From Dyadobacter sp. LHD-138 (GTDB lineage: Bacteria; Bacteroidota; Bacteroidia; Cytophagales; Spirosomataceae), in NCBI RefSeq assembly GCF_030929615.1, contig NZ_JAVFVU010000016.1, positions 124,001 to 188,000 of the forward strand: a stretch of 64,000 nt of DNA, in the 5' to 3' direction. The translations under genes were made by a program, and so were the position numbers. Below are positions 17,276 to 24,719 of this stretch, piece after piece (position 1 is the stretch's first letter; each line of letters begins with the position of its first letter). The notes beneath the pieces are model-generated. The model was not told the origin of the DNA and searched no databases. It saw only the letters and a program-made list of their open reading frames with translations.

Positions 17276-18853
17276 ATGTCAGACAATAAGAAAAATCTTT
17301 TTTCAAATCTTAAATACGATTTTCCCGCCGGGCTTGTCGTATATCTTGTTGCCTTGCCGTTATGCCTTGGCGTTGCACTGGCCTCAACCGGTAGACCCGA
17401 CCTCCTTTTTTCCGGCATCATAGCCGGCGTGATCGGTGGAATCGTGGTAGGTTTTCTCAGCGGATCAGCCCTCGGCGTAGCGGGCCCTGCCGCCGGATTG
17501 GTGGTTATTGTACTCACCGCAATTGAAACGCTTGGCAGCTTTGAAGCATTTTTGCTTGCCGTCGTCATTGCCGGATTGATACAAGTTATTGCAGGGTTCT
17601 TGAATGCAGGAATTATCGGTTATTACTTCCCCTCTTCTGTGATTAAAGGAATGCTGGCAGCCATTGGTATTACTTTAATTTTAAAGGAAATACCTCATGC
17701 ATTCGGATACGATGCAGATTTCATGGGTGACCAAGCATTCGCGCAGAAGGATGGTCAAAATACTTTTACAGAAATATATAACGCGATAAGATACAGCAGT
17801 ACCGGGGCGATCATCATTTCGGTCATTTCACTTGGCTTGATCATTCTTTTTGACAGGCCATTCATGAAAAAAATTCAGCTGTTTAAATTCTTGCCAGGGG
17901 CACTGTTTGTTGTAATCATCGGTATTGTGCTCAACTTGCTTTTTGGCGCTTTTTATCCCGAAATTGCTATGAGCGGCGAACATTTGGTACAGCTGCCGGT
18001 GGCTTCAAATCCATCCGAGTTCCTGAGTTTCTTTAAGACACCGGATTTCAGTGCATTTACCAAGATAGAAGTATATACGGTGGCTTTCACACTGGCTATT
18101 GTGGCCAGTCTCGAAACGCTTTTGTCCGTGGAAGCGACGGATAAGCTGGATCCGTACAAGAGAAATACCCCTACCAGCCGTGAGTTGAAAGCACAAGGTG
18201 TTGGAAACATGCTTTCCGGGCTGATTGGCGGACTTCCGATTACCCAGGTGATTGTACGGAGTTCTGCCAATATTGCATCCGGAGGAAGGTCCAAAATGGC
18301 CACCATGGTGCATGGGTCTATCCTCTTGGTTTCTGCCATGTTAATTCCGCGATATCTGAATTTTATCCCGTTGGCTTCCCTTGCCGCCATTCTTTTGATG
18401 GTTGGTTATAAGCTTTCCAAGTTCTCCCTTTACCAGGGCATGTATAAGTTGGGGAGAGAACAGTTTATTCCATTTTTCGTGACCGTTATTGCCATCCTGA
18501 GCACCGACTTGCTAAAAGGAATTGCGATTGGTATGGTTGTGGCGATCTATTTTATCCTGAGAAAGAACTACAAACATTCTTACCATTATAAAAAAGAGGA
18601 ACACAGAGACGGAGAAGTTATTACACTGGTTCTTTCAGAAGAGGTGACATTTTTGAACAAAGGAAGTATCGGGCTTACGCTTGATCACTTACCGGAAAAT
18701 TCGAAAGTTATTATCGATGGTTCCAAGTCTCTGAATATCGACTACGATGTACTGGAAATTATCCAGGAATTCAAAGAGCATTCTGCTCCGATGAAGAATA
18801 TCACTGTGGAAACAAAAGGTATCAGATCTGTTTCGTCTGTCGGCGGACATTAA
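17276..18853 (+). CDS. SulP family anion transporter with STAS domain
   Basis: The 525-residue membrane protein has the SulP core: an N-terminal PAGLVVYLVALPLCLGVALAS segment, the FSGIIAGVIGGIVVG helix, SALGVAGPAAGL, and later helices to about residue 430. A cytoplasmic STAS domain follows (about 440-515, with KVIIDGSKSLNIDYDVLEII). SulP proteins carry sulfate, bicarbonate or other anions. The carbonic anhydrase gene 45 bases upstream argues for bicarbonate here, by context rather than by any residue I can read. A terminator follows. Confidence 0.9.
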   Translation: MSDNKKNLFSNLKYDFPAGLVVYLVALPLCLGVALASTGRPDLLFSGIIAGVIGGIVVGFLSGSALGVAGPAAGLVVIVLTAIETLGSFEAFLLAVVIAGLIQVIAGFLNAGIIGYYFPSSVIKGMLAAIGITLILKEIPHAFGYDADFMGDQAFAQKDGQNTFTEIYNAIRYSSTGAIIISVISLGLIILFDRPFMKKIQLFKFLPGALFVVIIGIVLNLLFGAFYPEIAMSGEHLVQLPVASNPSEFLSFFKTPDFSAFTKIEVYTVAFTLAIVASLETLLSVEATDKLDPYKRNTPTSRELKAQGVGNMLSGLIGGLPITQVIVRSSANIASGGRSKMATMVHGSILLVSAMLIPRYLNFIPLASLAAILLMVGYKLSKFSLYQGMYKLGREQFIPFFVTVIAILSTDLLKGIAIGMVVAIYFILRKNYKHSYHYKKEEHRDGEVITLVLSEEVTFLNKGSIGLTLDHLPENSKVIIDGSKSLNIDYDVLEIIQEFKEHSAPMKNITVETKGIRSVSSVGGH

Positions 18854-18872
18854 GACCAGCAACATATAAATG

Positions 18873-18909
18873 AAAAATCCCCGCAAGAAATTATTCTGCG
18901 GGGATTTTT
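18873..18909. terminator. Bidirectional terminator after the SulP gene
   Basis: GAAAAATCCCCGCA / TGCGGGGATTTTTC hairpin between the SulP gene and the convergent Spy-like gene. A-run and T-run on both sides suit both directions. Confidence 0.85.
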
Positions 18910-18926
18910 CGTTTCATGAAGACCTG

Positions 18927-19406
18927 TTATTCGTTAGGTTTTTGCTCCTTGCGCTGTTTCAGACGCTGAATAAGCATGTCGTTGAATGTCCGTTCGGCTT
19001 TATACAATTCGATAACCTGGCTGGCGGAAACAACTTTTAGAAAGCGGGTTTGATATTCCTTTTCAAGATCCAGTTCTTTTTGTTTCAGTTCCTGGACTTC
19101 CTTGAGGTTATTCAATACCTGTTCATCTGTTTTGCCTTCGGCCTTTTTATCATTGATAATCTTACGCTGAGCACGATGAATTTCTCTCCTTTTTTGGGAA
19201 TATTCATTGTAAACCGGCCAAAACCCGGTCGCCTGCTCAGGTGTTAAATTAAGCCTGTTTGTAATAATGGCTATTTTTGCATCCTGAATCCGCTGCATCT
19301 CTTCACCCGACGGACGTTGCGCCCAGGCGGCTGCCGCTGTAATAAGCGTAAACAGCAGCATCAAACTTATTCTCTTAACGTTGGTCTTATTCTGTAATGG
19401 GTTCAT
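18927..19406 (-). CDS. Spy/LTXXQ-like periplasmic protein of an ECF sigma operon
   Basis: The 159-residue protein has a signal peptide (LMLLFTLITAAAAWAQ). Its mature helical domain contains NRLNLTPEQATGFWPVYNEYS, the LTxxQ-type motif of the Spy/CpxP fold, then long charged helices (KKAEGKTDEQVLNNLKEVQ). Such proteins sense or chaperone misfolded envelope proteins. It is the last gene of a three-gene minus-strand operon after an ECF sigma factor and an anti-sigma-like membrane protein, an arrangement frequent in Bacteroidota. A TTG at 19430 would overlap the upstream stop, but the ATG at 19406 directly precedes the signal peptide. Function as a stress sensor is inferred. Confidence 0.75.
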   Translation of the reverse strand: MNPLQNKTNVKRISLMLLFTLITAAAAWAQRPSGEEMQRIQDAKIAIITNRLNLTPEQATGFWPVYNEYSQKRREIHRAQRKIINDKKAEGKTDEQVLNNLKEVQELKQKELDLEKEYQTRFLKVVSASQVIELYKAERTFNDMLIQRLKQRKEQKPNE

Positions 19407-19426
19407 TTTTGTTAGGTCATTAAACG

Positions 19427-19867
19427 TCAAATTTGCTCAGAGCCGGAAACCGTTTCAAGGACTTGCTGACGGATAAAATCTTCGTCCAGGCCATCCAGAT
19501 AATACAACACAGTTGAATCTGTATCAAAAGCTTTTTGCACGACCTGATGTTCGCTTAAGTCATAATAACTGATGTTCTGATCTTCCAGATAATTGATAAT
19601 CGAGGCGTCACTGATTTTGCTGAGCGGCTCCTGCCCCAGAGATCCCTGACGTTCCGGAAATGTTACCCAAACCATAACGAGTAAAAAACTCATCGCAGCA
19701 ACCAGTCCGACCGACCTTTGCCAGGTCCAACGGATCAGCGGTCTGCGAACTGCCTCATTAGGAATTCTTGACTGAATTTGTTGAGGTAAATTTTCAAAAT
19801 AGCCATCAGGTACTACAAAAGGCGTTTCCTTTTTTAGATCGTCTAACCGTATGTGCTTTTTGTCCAT
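19427..19867 (-). CDS. Anti-sigma-like single-span membrane protein
   Basis: The 146-residue protein starts with a conserved-looking cytosolic segment (LDDLKKETPFVVPDGYFENLP). This type of N-terminus is common in proteins encoded after Bacteroidota ECF sigma factors. One transmembrane helix follows (VGLVAAMSFLLVMVWVTF, about 54-71), then a periplasmic tail. Topology and position, 55 bases after the sigma gene, suggest that it binds the sigma factor at the membrane. There is no zinc-binding HxxxCxxC motif, so it is not a ZAS-type anti-sigma factor. The role is inferred from context. Confidence 0.6.
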   Translation of the reverse strand: MDKKHIRLDDLKKETPFVVPDGYFENLPQQIQSRIPNEAVRRPLIRWTWQRSVGLVAAMSFLLVMVWVTFPERQGSLGQEPLSKISDASIINYLEDQNISYYDLSEHQVVQKAFDTDSTVLYYLDGLDEDFIRQQVLETVSGSEQI

Positions 19868-19922
19868 GACTATACGTGTTTCTTTGTCTTACTAATCTTT
19901 GACTTAACGACTTACAAATGGT

Positions 19923-20465
19923 TTAATCTGTTTCGTTTAAAAAGTCTTCTATTTTTTTTACGGCCCAGTGATACGATGCTTTTAACGCGCCTACCGACGT
20001 ACCCGTAATCTCTGATATCTCATCATAAGGCAGCTCCTCATAGTATTTAAGGTTAAATACGAGCCGCTGTTTTTCCGGTAATTTCAATAGCGCCTTTTGC
20101 AGCTTTAATTGAATTACATCCCCGCTTACCAACGGATCCGCTTCCAGCTTTTCACTTAATTCATTTTCAACATCATAAATAGGCACGAAAAACCGCTTGC
20201 GTTTTTTATTCAAAAAGTTAATCGCCTCGTTGCTTGCAATGCGGTATAACCAGGTATAAAATTTTGAGTCTCTTCTAAAATTATCCAGCGCCGTCCATGC
20301 TTTTATAAACACATCCTGTGTGATATCATTAGCGTCATCATGGTCGACCACCATTTTCCGCACCAGCCAATACACCTTTTGCTGGTACTTACGCACCAGT
20401 TGATTGAAAGCGTTTCTCCGCGTTTCGGGGTTTTCAAATAAAGCTAATAATTCTTCGTCAGACAT
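19923..20465 (-). CDS. ECF sigma-70 family RNA polymerase sigma factor
   Basis: The 180-residue protein has region 2 (QLVRKYQQKVYWLVRKMV, DANDITQDVFIKAWTALDNFR, then FYTWLYRIASNEAINFLNKKRKR). It also has region 4 (LPEKQRLVFNLKYYEELPYDEISEITGTSVGALKASYHWAVKKI split by a short loop), in the canonical ECF order without region 3. It directs RNA polymerase to a stress or envelope regulon. It is the first gene of a minus-strand operon with an anti-sigma-like membrane protein and a Spy-like protein. A near match to the -7 box lies upstream but no clean promoter is visible, so autoregulation cannot be judged. Confidence 0.93.
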   Translation of the reverse strand: MSDEELLALFENPETRRNAFNQLVRKYQQKVYWLVRKMVVDHDDANDITQDVFIKAWTALDNFRRDSKFYTWLYRIASNEAINFLNKKRKRFFVPIYDVENELSEKLEADPLVSGDVIQLKLQKALLKLPEKQRLVFNLKYYEELPYDEISEITGTSVGALKASYHWAVKKIEDFLNETD

Positions 20466-20604
20466 TTAATACTCAGTCCTAGTCTGATTGTTTCATAAAA
20501 GGCCAAATCGAAATTGATTCTACCTTTTCAAAATACAACGGTGGTTATCGATTCTACTCTAAAGAATCAATAATAGTCTATTTTTTTGTCCAGGGCAAAT
20601 AAAA

Positions 20605-20657
20605 TTTGAGTCTTGTACATAAGCAGAACGTTATCTTACTTAGATACAAGACTCAAA
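20605..20657. repeat. Inverted repeat downstream of the transketolase C-half
   Basis: Perfect 13-base arms TTTGAGTCTTGTA / TACAAGACTCAAA are separated by 27 bases. The element lies 47 bases past the tktB stop and upstream of the sigma gene. The large loop is unusual for a terminator; it may end the transketolase transcript or bind a regulator. Confidence 0.5.
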
Positions 20658-20703
20658 GGCATTCCGGTTCCCATGGCTACTTTAATTTACCATGCCGTTC
20701 ATA

Positions 20704-21660
20704 TTATTTTTTACGGGCAATGGCACGTTTTGCAGCAGCAACGATGTCAGCAGCCGTCAAGCCGTATTTTTCCATCAATTGTGCCGGTGTTCCACTTTCA
20801 CCGAAGCTGTCGTTGACAGCAACATATTCCTGAGGAACCAGGTCATTTTTAACAATTACCTGCGCAACGCTATCGCCCAATCCGCCCAGACGGTTGTGTT
20901 CCTCAGCCGTAACTGCACAACGTGTTTTCGCGATAGATTTAAGAATCGCTTCTTCATCAAGTGGTTTGATGGTGTGGATATTGATAATTTCAGCACTGAT
21001 ACCTTCTGCTTCCAATTGCTCACCAGCCTGGATTGCTTCCCAAACCATGTGGCCTGTTGCGAAGATACTTACATCAGTTCCTCCACTTACCATCCATGCC
21101 TTTCCGATTTCGAATTTCTGATCAGCGTCAGTGAAAATTGGAATAACAGGGCGTCCGAAACGAAGATAAACCGGTCCTTCGTAATCAGCGATAGCGATCG
21201 TCGCAGCTTTAGTCTGGTTGTAATCGCAAGGATTGATTACAGTCATACCCGGAAGCATTTTCATCATTCCGATATCTTCAAGGATTTGGTGTGTTGCACC
21301 ATCTTCTCCCAAAGTAAGACCCGCGTGCGAAGCACATATTTTTACGTTTTTGCCTGAATAAGCAACGCTCTGACGGATCTGGTCATAAACACGGCCCGTA
21401 GCGAAGTTGGCAAAAGTAGTTGCAAAAGGAATTTTACCACCGATGGTCAAACCAGCTGAAACGCTGATCATGTTTGCCTCAGAGATACCGCACTGAACGA
21501 ATCTTTCAGGATTTTCTTTAATGAAAGGTTCAAGTTTCAAAGAGCCAACAAGGTCAGCACAAAGTGCAACCACGTTAGGGTTCTTCTGACCAAGTTCATG
21601 CATTCCGGCACCAAAGCCTGAACGGGTATCTTTTTTTTCGGTGAAGGTGTATTTTTTCAT
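20704..21660 (-). CDS. tktB: Transketolase, C-terminal subunit
   Basis: This 318-residue subunit holds the pyrimidine-binding and C-terminal domains of a split transketolase, which exchanges two-carbon units in the pentose phosphate pathway. Landmarks include GFGAGMHELG, FIKENPERFVQCGISEANM with the conserved glutamate, GLTLGEDGATHQ, and the C-terminal TAEEHNRLGGLGDSVAQV. It needs the N-half encoded at 23269-24126 to work. In most Bacteroidota the two halves are adjacent; here a two-gene ATPase/DUF4276 cassette of about 1.5 kb lies between them. The gap to the DUF4276 gene is only 21 bases, so the C-half may depend on transcription through the cassette. Confidence 0.93.
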   Translation of the reverse strand: MKKYTFTEKKDTRSGFGAGMHELGQKNPNVVALCADLVGSLKLEPFIKENPERFVQCGISEANMISVSAGLTIGGKIPFATTFANFATGRVYDQIRQSVAYSGKNVKICASHAGLTLGEDGATHQILEDIGMMKMLPGMTVINPCDYNQTKAATIAIADYEGPVYLRFGRPVIPIFTDADQKFEIGKAWMVSGGTDVSIFATGHMVWEAIQAGEQLEAEGISAEIINIHTIKPLDEEAILKSIAKTRCAVTAEEHNRLGGLGDSVAQVIVKNDLVPQEYVAVNDSFGESGTPAQLMEKYGLTAADIVAAAKRAIARKK

Positions 21661-21681
21661 TATGAATTTATTTGCGAATTC

Positions 21682-22254
21682 TTAATTAATGACTGTTAAA
21701 GACTCTAATTTATTTGTAAAATATTTTGCGCTGGGACAATCCGGATGCCCGGAAGCATTTCTAATTGTGAACCCATTGCTAATCATAATTCTTGCAAAAA
21801 CTTTCTTATCCCCAATACCTCTTTTGGTATAATGAAGACGTAATCCTTTTAACGTCTCGAAAGGGGACATTTCCTCCTCGGGTTTATCAAAATAGAAATC
21901 TTTTGATTCTAATATTTTACCCAGGGTATCCGTGTCCGCCAGAAACCATGACTCAATAGCCTGAATAGCAATTACTTTTACAATATCGTCATCCGACATA
22001 ATTTTCGTTCTTGCTTCTTCAATACTCTGACAATCATCAAGATCCCTTAATATCAAAATAATTTCGGCACCTTTATCCCTTAATATCCTGACATTACTTT
22101 CTACTTTATCGCGGGTAAGATTGTCTTTGCTTCCTGCTACGATTACTTCGTGTACAAATTCGAGGTTATGAACTTTGAGATATTCCTGAAAACCATCCGA
22201 TTTTAAAATGATCTTTTCGGTATGCCCTTCCGTTATAAACCCAATTTTCACCAC
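21682..22254 (-). CDS. DUF4276-like TOPRIM-type partner of AAA ATPase (probable defence effector)
   Basis: The 190-residue protein shows the DUF4276/TOPRIM layout. An acidic first motif FITEGHTEKII (E9, E13) is followed by ILRDLDDC (D71, D73), a D-x-D motif, and then AIQAIESWFLADTD (97-109), a stretch diagnostic of DUF4276. TOPRIM domains of this kind act as metal-dependent nucleases in OLD-like and related anti-phage systems. It overlaps the ATPase gene: the frame opens at a GTG at 22254 and a second GTG at 22251 forms a GTGA overlap with the ATPase stop, a translational coupling signal. Base composition is more A+T-rich than neighbouring transketolase genes. Nuclease activity and defence role are inference. 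Confidence 0.75.
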   Translation of the reverse strand: MVKIGFITEGHTEKIILKSDGFQEYLKVHNLEFVHEVIVAGSKDNLTRDKVESNVRILRDKGAEIILILRDLDDCQSIEEARTKIMSDDDIVKVIAIQAIESWFLADTDTLGKILESKDFYFDKPEEEMSPFETLKGLRLHYTKRGIGDKKVFARIMISNGFTIRNASGHPDCPSAKYFTNKLESLTVIN

Positions 22255-23204
22255 GGCGTTCCTCCTCCCAAAGCGCCCGAAAGCCAGGCTTCGTCAGTTG
22301 GTAAGCCATGAAGGTTCATACCCTTTGTCTGTTTAATCTTTGTCTCGCCGTTTACTTTATCAACCAAAATAATTTCATCCGGCGTCAACGCCTCAACCAA
22401 TGATTGAGAATGCGTATTTAACCAGATATAGTGTCCCTTTTCTTCACAAGCATTTCTAAATAAAGTCACCAATTCTTTTATGACAAAAGGATTAAGACCA
22501 TTCTCAGGTTCTTCAATGCAAAGAAATTGAGGTTCATCCGATTGATAAACTGCGGTTAATAGACAAAGGATATTGTATGTTCCGTCGGAAATTAGGTTTT
22601 TATTGAAAGGCTTTTTCGAACCTTTTTCATAAATCAAAAGAGTGTCTGTTCCACCGATGTTATCAGAGTGAATTTCTACTTTTTCAAACTCCGGAACGAA
22701 AAGTTGAAGATATTCTGTAAGTTCTTCATTCTCTTCTTGCAATAAGCGTTTCAAAACTTTTTCAAGATTAGTGCAAGCAAAATTTAGTTTCGATGAATCC
22801 GAATAATTAATTTTCTGGTAATCTACTTTACCAACAAAATACCTCGAAAATGACCTAGAAATTTTTCTAAATATATCCTTTCTGTCAAACGAATTAAGAG
22901 ACCCCTCCTCAGCAAATTCATCGGAATAGTAATACTTGACCTTTGTATTTAAACTAAATTCATCTGATTGTATTATGAACTTTCCATATAGATCATCAAT
23001 ACTTTTGTTTTGGATATTTTCAGCCGAGCCAAAAGTTCTTAATCTATCTAATTCCTCACTCCAGAGAAAAAACTCCAAAGCCTCAAAAATATTCGACTTC
23101 CCTACCCCATTCGCGCCGACAAATACCGTAAAGGGATTTGGCTCGACGATTTCGAGATCGACTAGAGATTTGAAATTCTTAATATGTAGCTTCTTTATTT
23201 TCAC
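22248..23204 (-). CDS. AAA family (AAA_21/OLD-like) ATPase, probable defence sensor
   Basis: The 318-residue SMC-like ATPase starts IKKLHIKNFKSLVDLEI. It has Walker A GANGVGKS (30-37), an ABC-type signature region (NLISDGTYNIL), Walker B FLCIEEPENGLNP (227-239) and the H-loop histidine H265 in WLNTHSQSLVEAL. This is the AAA_21/AAA_15 arrangement seen in OLD, PARIS and related abortive-infection ATPases. It lacks a fused TOPRIM domain; the overlapping downstream gene supplies a DUF4276-type one. The pair is inserted between the two transketolase genes, 64 bases after the N-half stop. Such ATPases often sense phage proteins or DNA ends and license the effector; here that is inferred. Confidence 0.82.
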   Translation of the reverse strand: MKIKKLHIKNFKSLVDLEIVEPNPFTVFVGANGVGKSNIFEALEFFLWSEELDRLRTFGSAENIQNKSIDDLYGKFIIQSDEFSLNTKVKYYYSDEFAEEGSLNSFDRKDIFRKISRSFSRYFVGKVDYQKINYSDSSKLNFACTNLEKVLKRLLQEENEELTEYLQLFVPEFEKVEIHSDNIGGTDTLLIYEKGSKKPFNKNLISDGTYNILCLLTAVYQSDEPQFLCIEEPENGLNPFVIKELVTLFRNACEEKGHYIWLNTHSQSLVEALTPDEIILVDKVNGETKIKQTKGMNLHGLPTDEAWLSGALGGGTPW

Positions 23205-23268
23205 TTATCAGGTAACAAATTATCTAAACTGCAAGCTGATTGCTGACAGCCGAAAGCTGACTGCCTTA

Positions 23269-24126
23269 TCAATAATCCCCCATCGACTCTTCCAACTGAG
23301 CCAATGCTGCTGCCAATTGCTCGTCATTTGGCGCAACACCGTGCCATTTGTGGCTTCCCATCATGAAATCTACGCCATAACCCATGCCTGTGTGCAGGAT
23401 GATCATCACCGGCTTGGCATGTCCTGCCTTGCTTTTCGCTTCGTAAAGTCCTTTTACAACCGAAGCCATATCGTTACCTTCTTCCACCGTCATTACTTCC
23501 CATCCAAATGCTTCATATTTAGCGGCAAGATCACGGTTGTCCATTACTTTCGCAGTAGGTCCGTCGATTTGCTGACCGTTTAAATCAACGATTGCAATCA
23601 GGTTGTCTACTTTGTGGTGAGGAGCAAACATCGCTGCTTCCCAAACCTGACCTTCCTGCTGCTCGCCGTCGCCCATCAGGACGTAAACAAGACTATTATC
23701 ATTATTAAGTTTCTTGGAAAGTGCCGCTCCGATCGCCACAGACATCCCTTGTCCCAATGAACCGGAAGCGATACGAATACCTTCCAGATGCTCATGCGGT
23801 GTCGGGTGTCCCTGAAGTCTTGAATTAAGTTTACGGAATGTTGCCATTTCCGCCACAGGGAAATATCCTCTGCGGGCTAAAACGCTGTACAACAAAGGAG
23901 AAATGTGGCCATTAGAAAGGAAGAACAAATCTTCACCCTGCCCATCCATTTCAAAAACGACTTTGCCGCCCTTTTCATTCAGTTTCATGCGTTCGAAATA
24001 CAACGCTACTAATAAATCAGTACAACCCAAAGATCCTCCCGGATGCCCCGACTGGCAGCCATGTACCATGCGAACGATATCCCGGCGAACTTGTGCTGCT
24101 ACTTTTTCTAATTGTTCAATTTCCAT
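23269..24126 (-). CDS. tktA: Transketolase, N-terminal subunit
   Basis: The 285-residue subunit is the thiamine-diphosphate domain of a split transketolase. It has GCQSGHPGGSLGCTDLLVALYF, the SNGHISPLLYSVLAR motif, ASGSLGQGMSVAIGAAL, and the ThDP-binding GDGEQQEGQVWEAAMF followed by LIAIVDLNGQQIDG. It pairs with the C-half at 20704. The two halves are on the same strand and in the right order, but are separated by the ATPase/DUF4276 cassette, which is unusual. The ATG at 24126 is followed by the usual family N-terminus. Confidence 0.94.
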   Translation of the reverse strand: MEIEQLEKVAAQVRRDIVRMVHGCQSGHPGGSLGCTDLLVALYFERMKLNEKGGKVVFEMDGQGEDLFFLSNGHISPLLYSVLARRGYFPVAEMATFRKLNSRLQGHPTPHEHLEGIRIASGSLGQGMSVAIGAALSKKLNNDNSLVYVLMGDGEQQEGQVWEAAMFAPHHKVDNLIAIVDLNGQQIDGPTAKVMDNRDLAAKYEAFGWEVMTVEEGNDMASVVKGLYEAKSKAGHAKPVMIILHTGMGYGVDFMMGSHKWHGVAPNDEQLAAALAQLEESMGDY

Positions 24127-24258
24127 TTCTCGATTTTATTATTATTATTTTTTGGAGTGTAATACAAGTGGACAAAGCATTTCGGCGCTTCTCCCATGAT
24201 TTACATCATAAACGCGATGCGAATTACGGATTAAAAACCAGTAATGGATGACTTTTAA

Positions 24259-24717
24259 TTAGTCATTTTTACTCAAAATTTGATCAGTATGGTTTTTAGT
24301 ATCCACTTTCTGAATAATTTCAGAAATAACACCATTTTCATCTATGACGAAAGTTGTGCGTGCTGTCCCCATATAAGTTCTGCCATACATGTTTTTTTCT
24401 ACCCAAACATCATACGCCTCAACGATCGCATGGTCAGTATCAGCCAGCAATGGAAAGGGAAGATCAAATTTTTTGATGAACTTCAGATGCGACTTTTCAT
24501 CATCAACGCTTACGCCTAACACGGCATAACCTTTATCCAAAAGCGCACCATAATTATCCCTAAGGTTACATGCCTGGGCAGTACAACCGGGTGTATCGTC
24601 TTTGGGATAAAAGTACAAAATAACCTTTTTCCCTTTGTAGTCAGACAGTTTTACTTCATTGCCACTTTGATCTTTTGCTAAAATTTCCGGTGCGGGATCG
24701 CCAATCTGAAGAGCCAT
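24259..24717 (-). CDS. bcp: Thioredoxin-dependent peroxiredoxin (BCP/PrxQ)
   Basis: The 152-residue protein reduces hydroperoxides using thioredoxin. Its active-site segment FYPKDDTPGCTAQACNLRD gives the peroxidatic cysteine C45 and resolving cysteine C50, the spacing of the PrxQ group. GVSVDDEKSHLKF and the C-terminal AR(T)TFVIDENG motif are also present. It starts two bases after the stop of the M23 peptidase gene on the minus strand, so both are likely in one transcript. Length and N-terminus fit the family, supporting the ATG at 24717. Confidence 0.95.
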   Translation of the reverse strand: MALQIGDPAPEILAKDQSGNEVKLSDYKGKKVILYFYPKDDTPGCTAQACNLRDNYGALLDKGYAVLGVSVDDEKSHLKFIKKFDLPFPLLADTDHAIVEAYDVWVEKNMYGRTYMGTARTTFVIDENGVISEIIQKVDTKNHTDQILSKND

Positions 24718-24719
24718 AT

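Noticed and set aside
20692-21357. 221-codon plus-strand ORF
   Set aside because: It is the antisense shadow of the transketolase C-half and has no domain or start signal.
21682-23204. Naming the first ATPase pair PARIS
   Set aside because: The partner has DUF4276-like motifs and not a recognisable DUF4435 protein, so the name would overstate the evidence.
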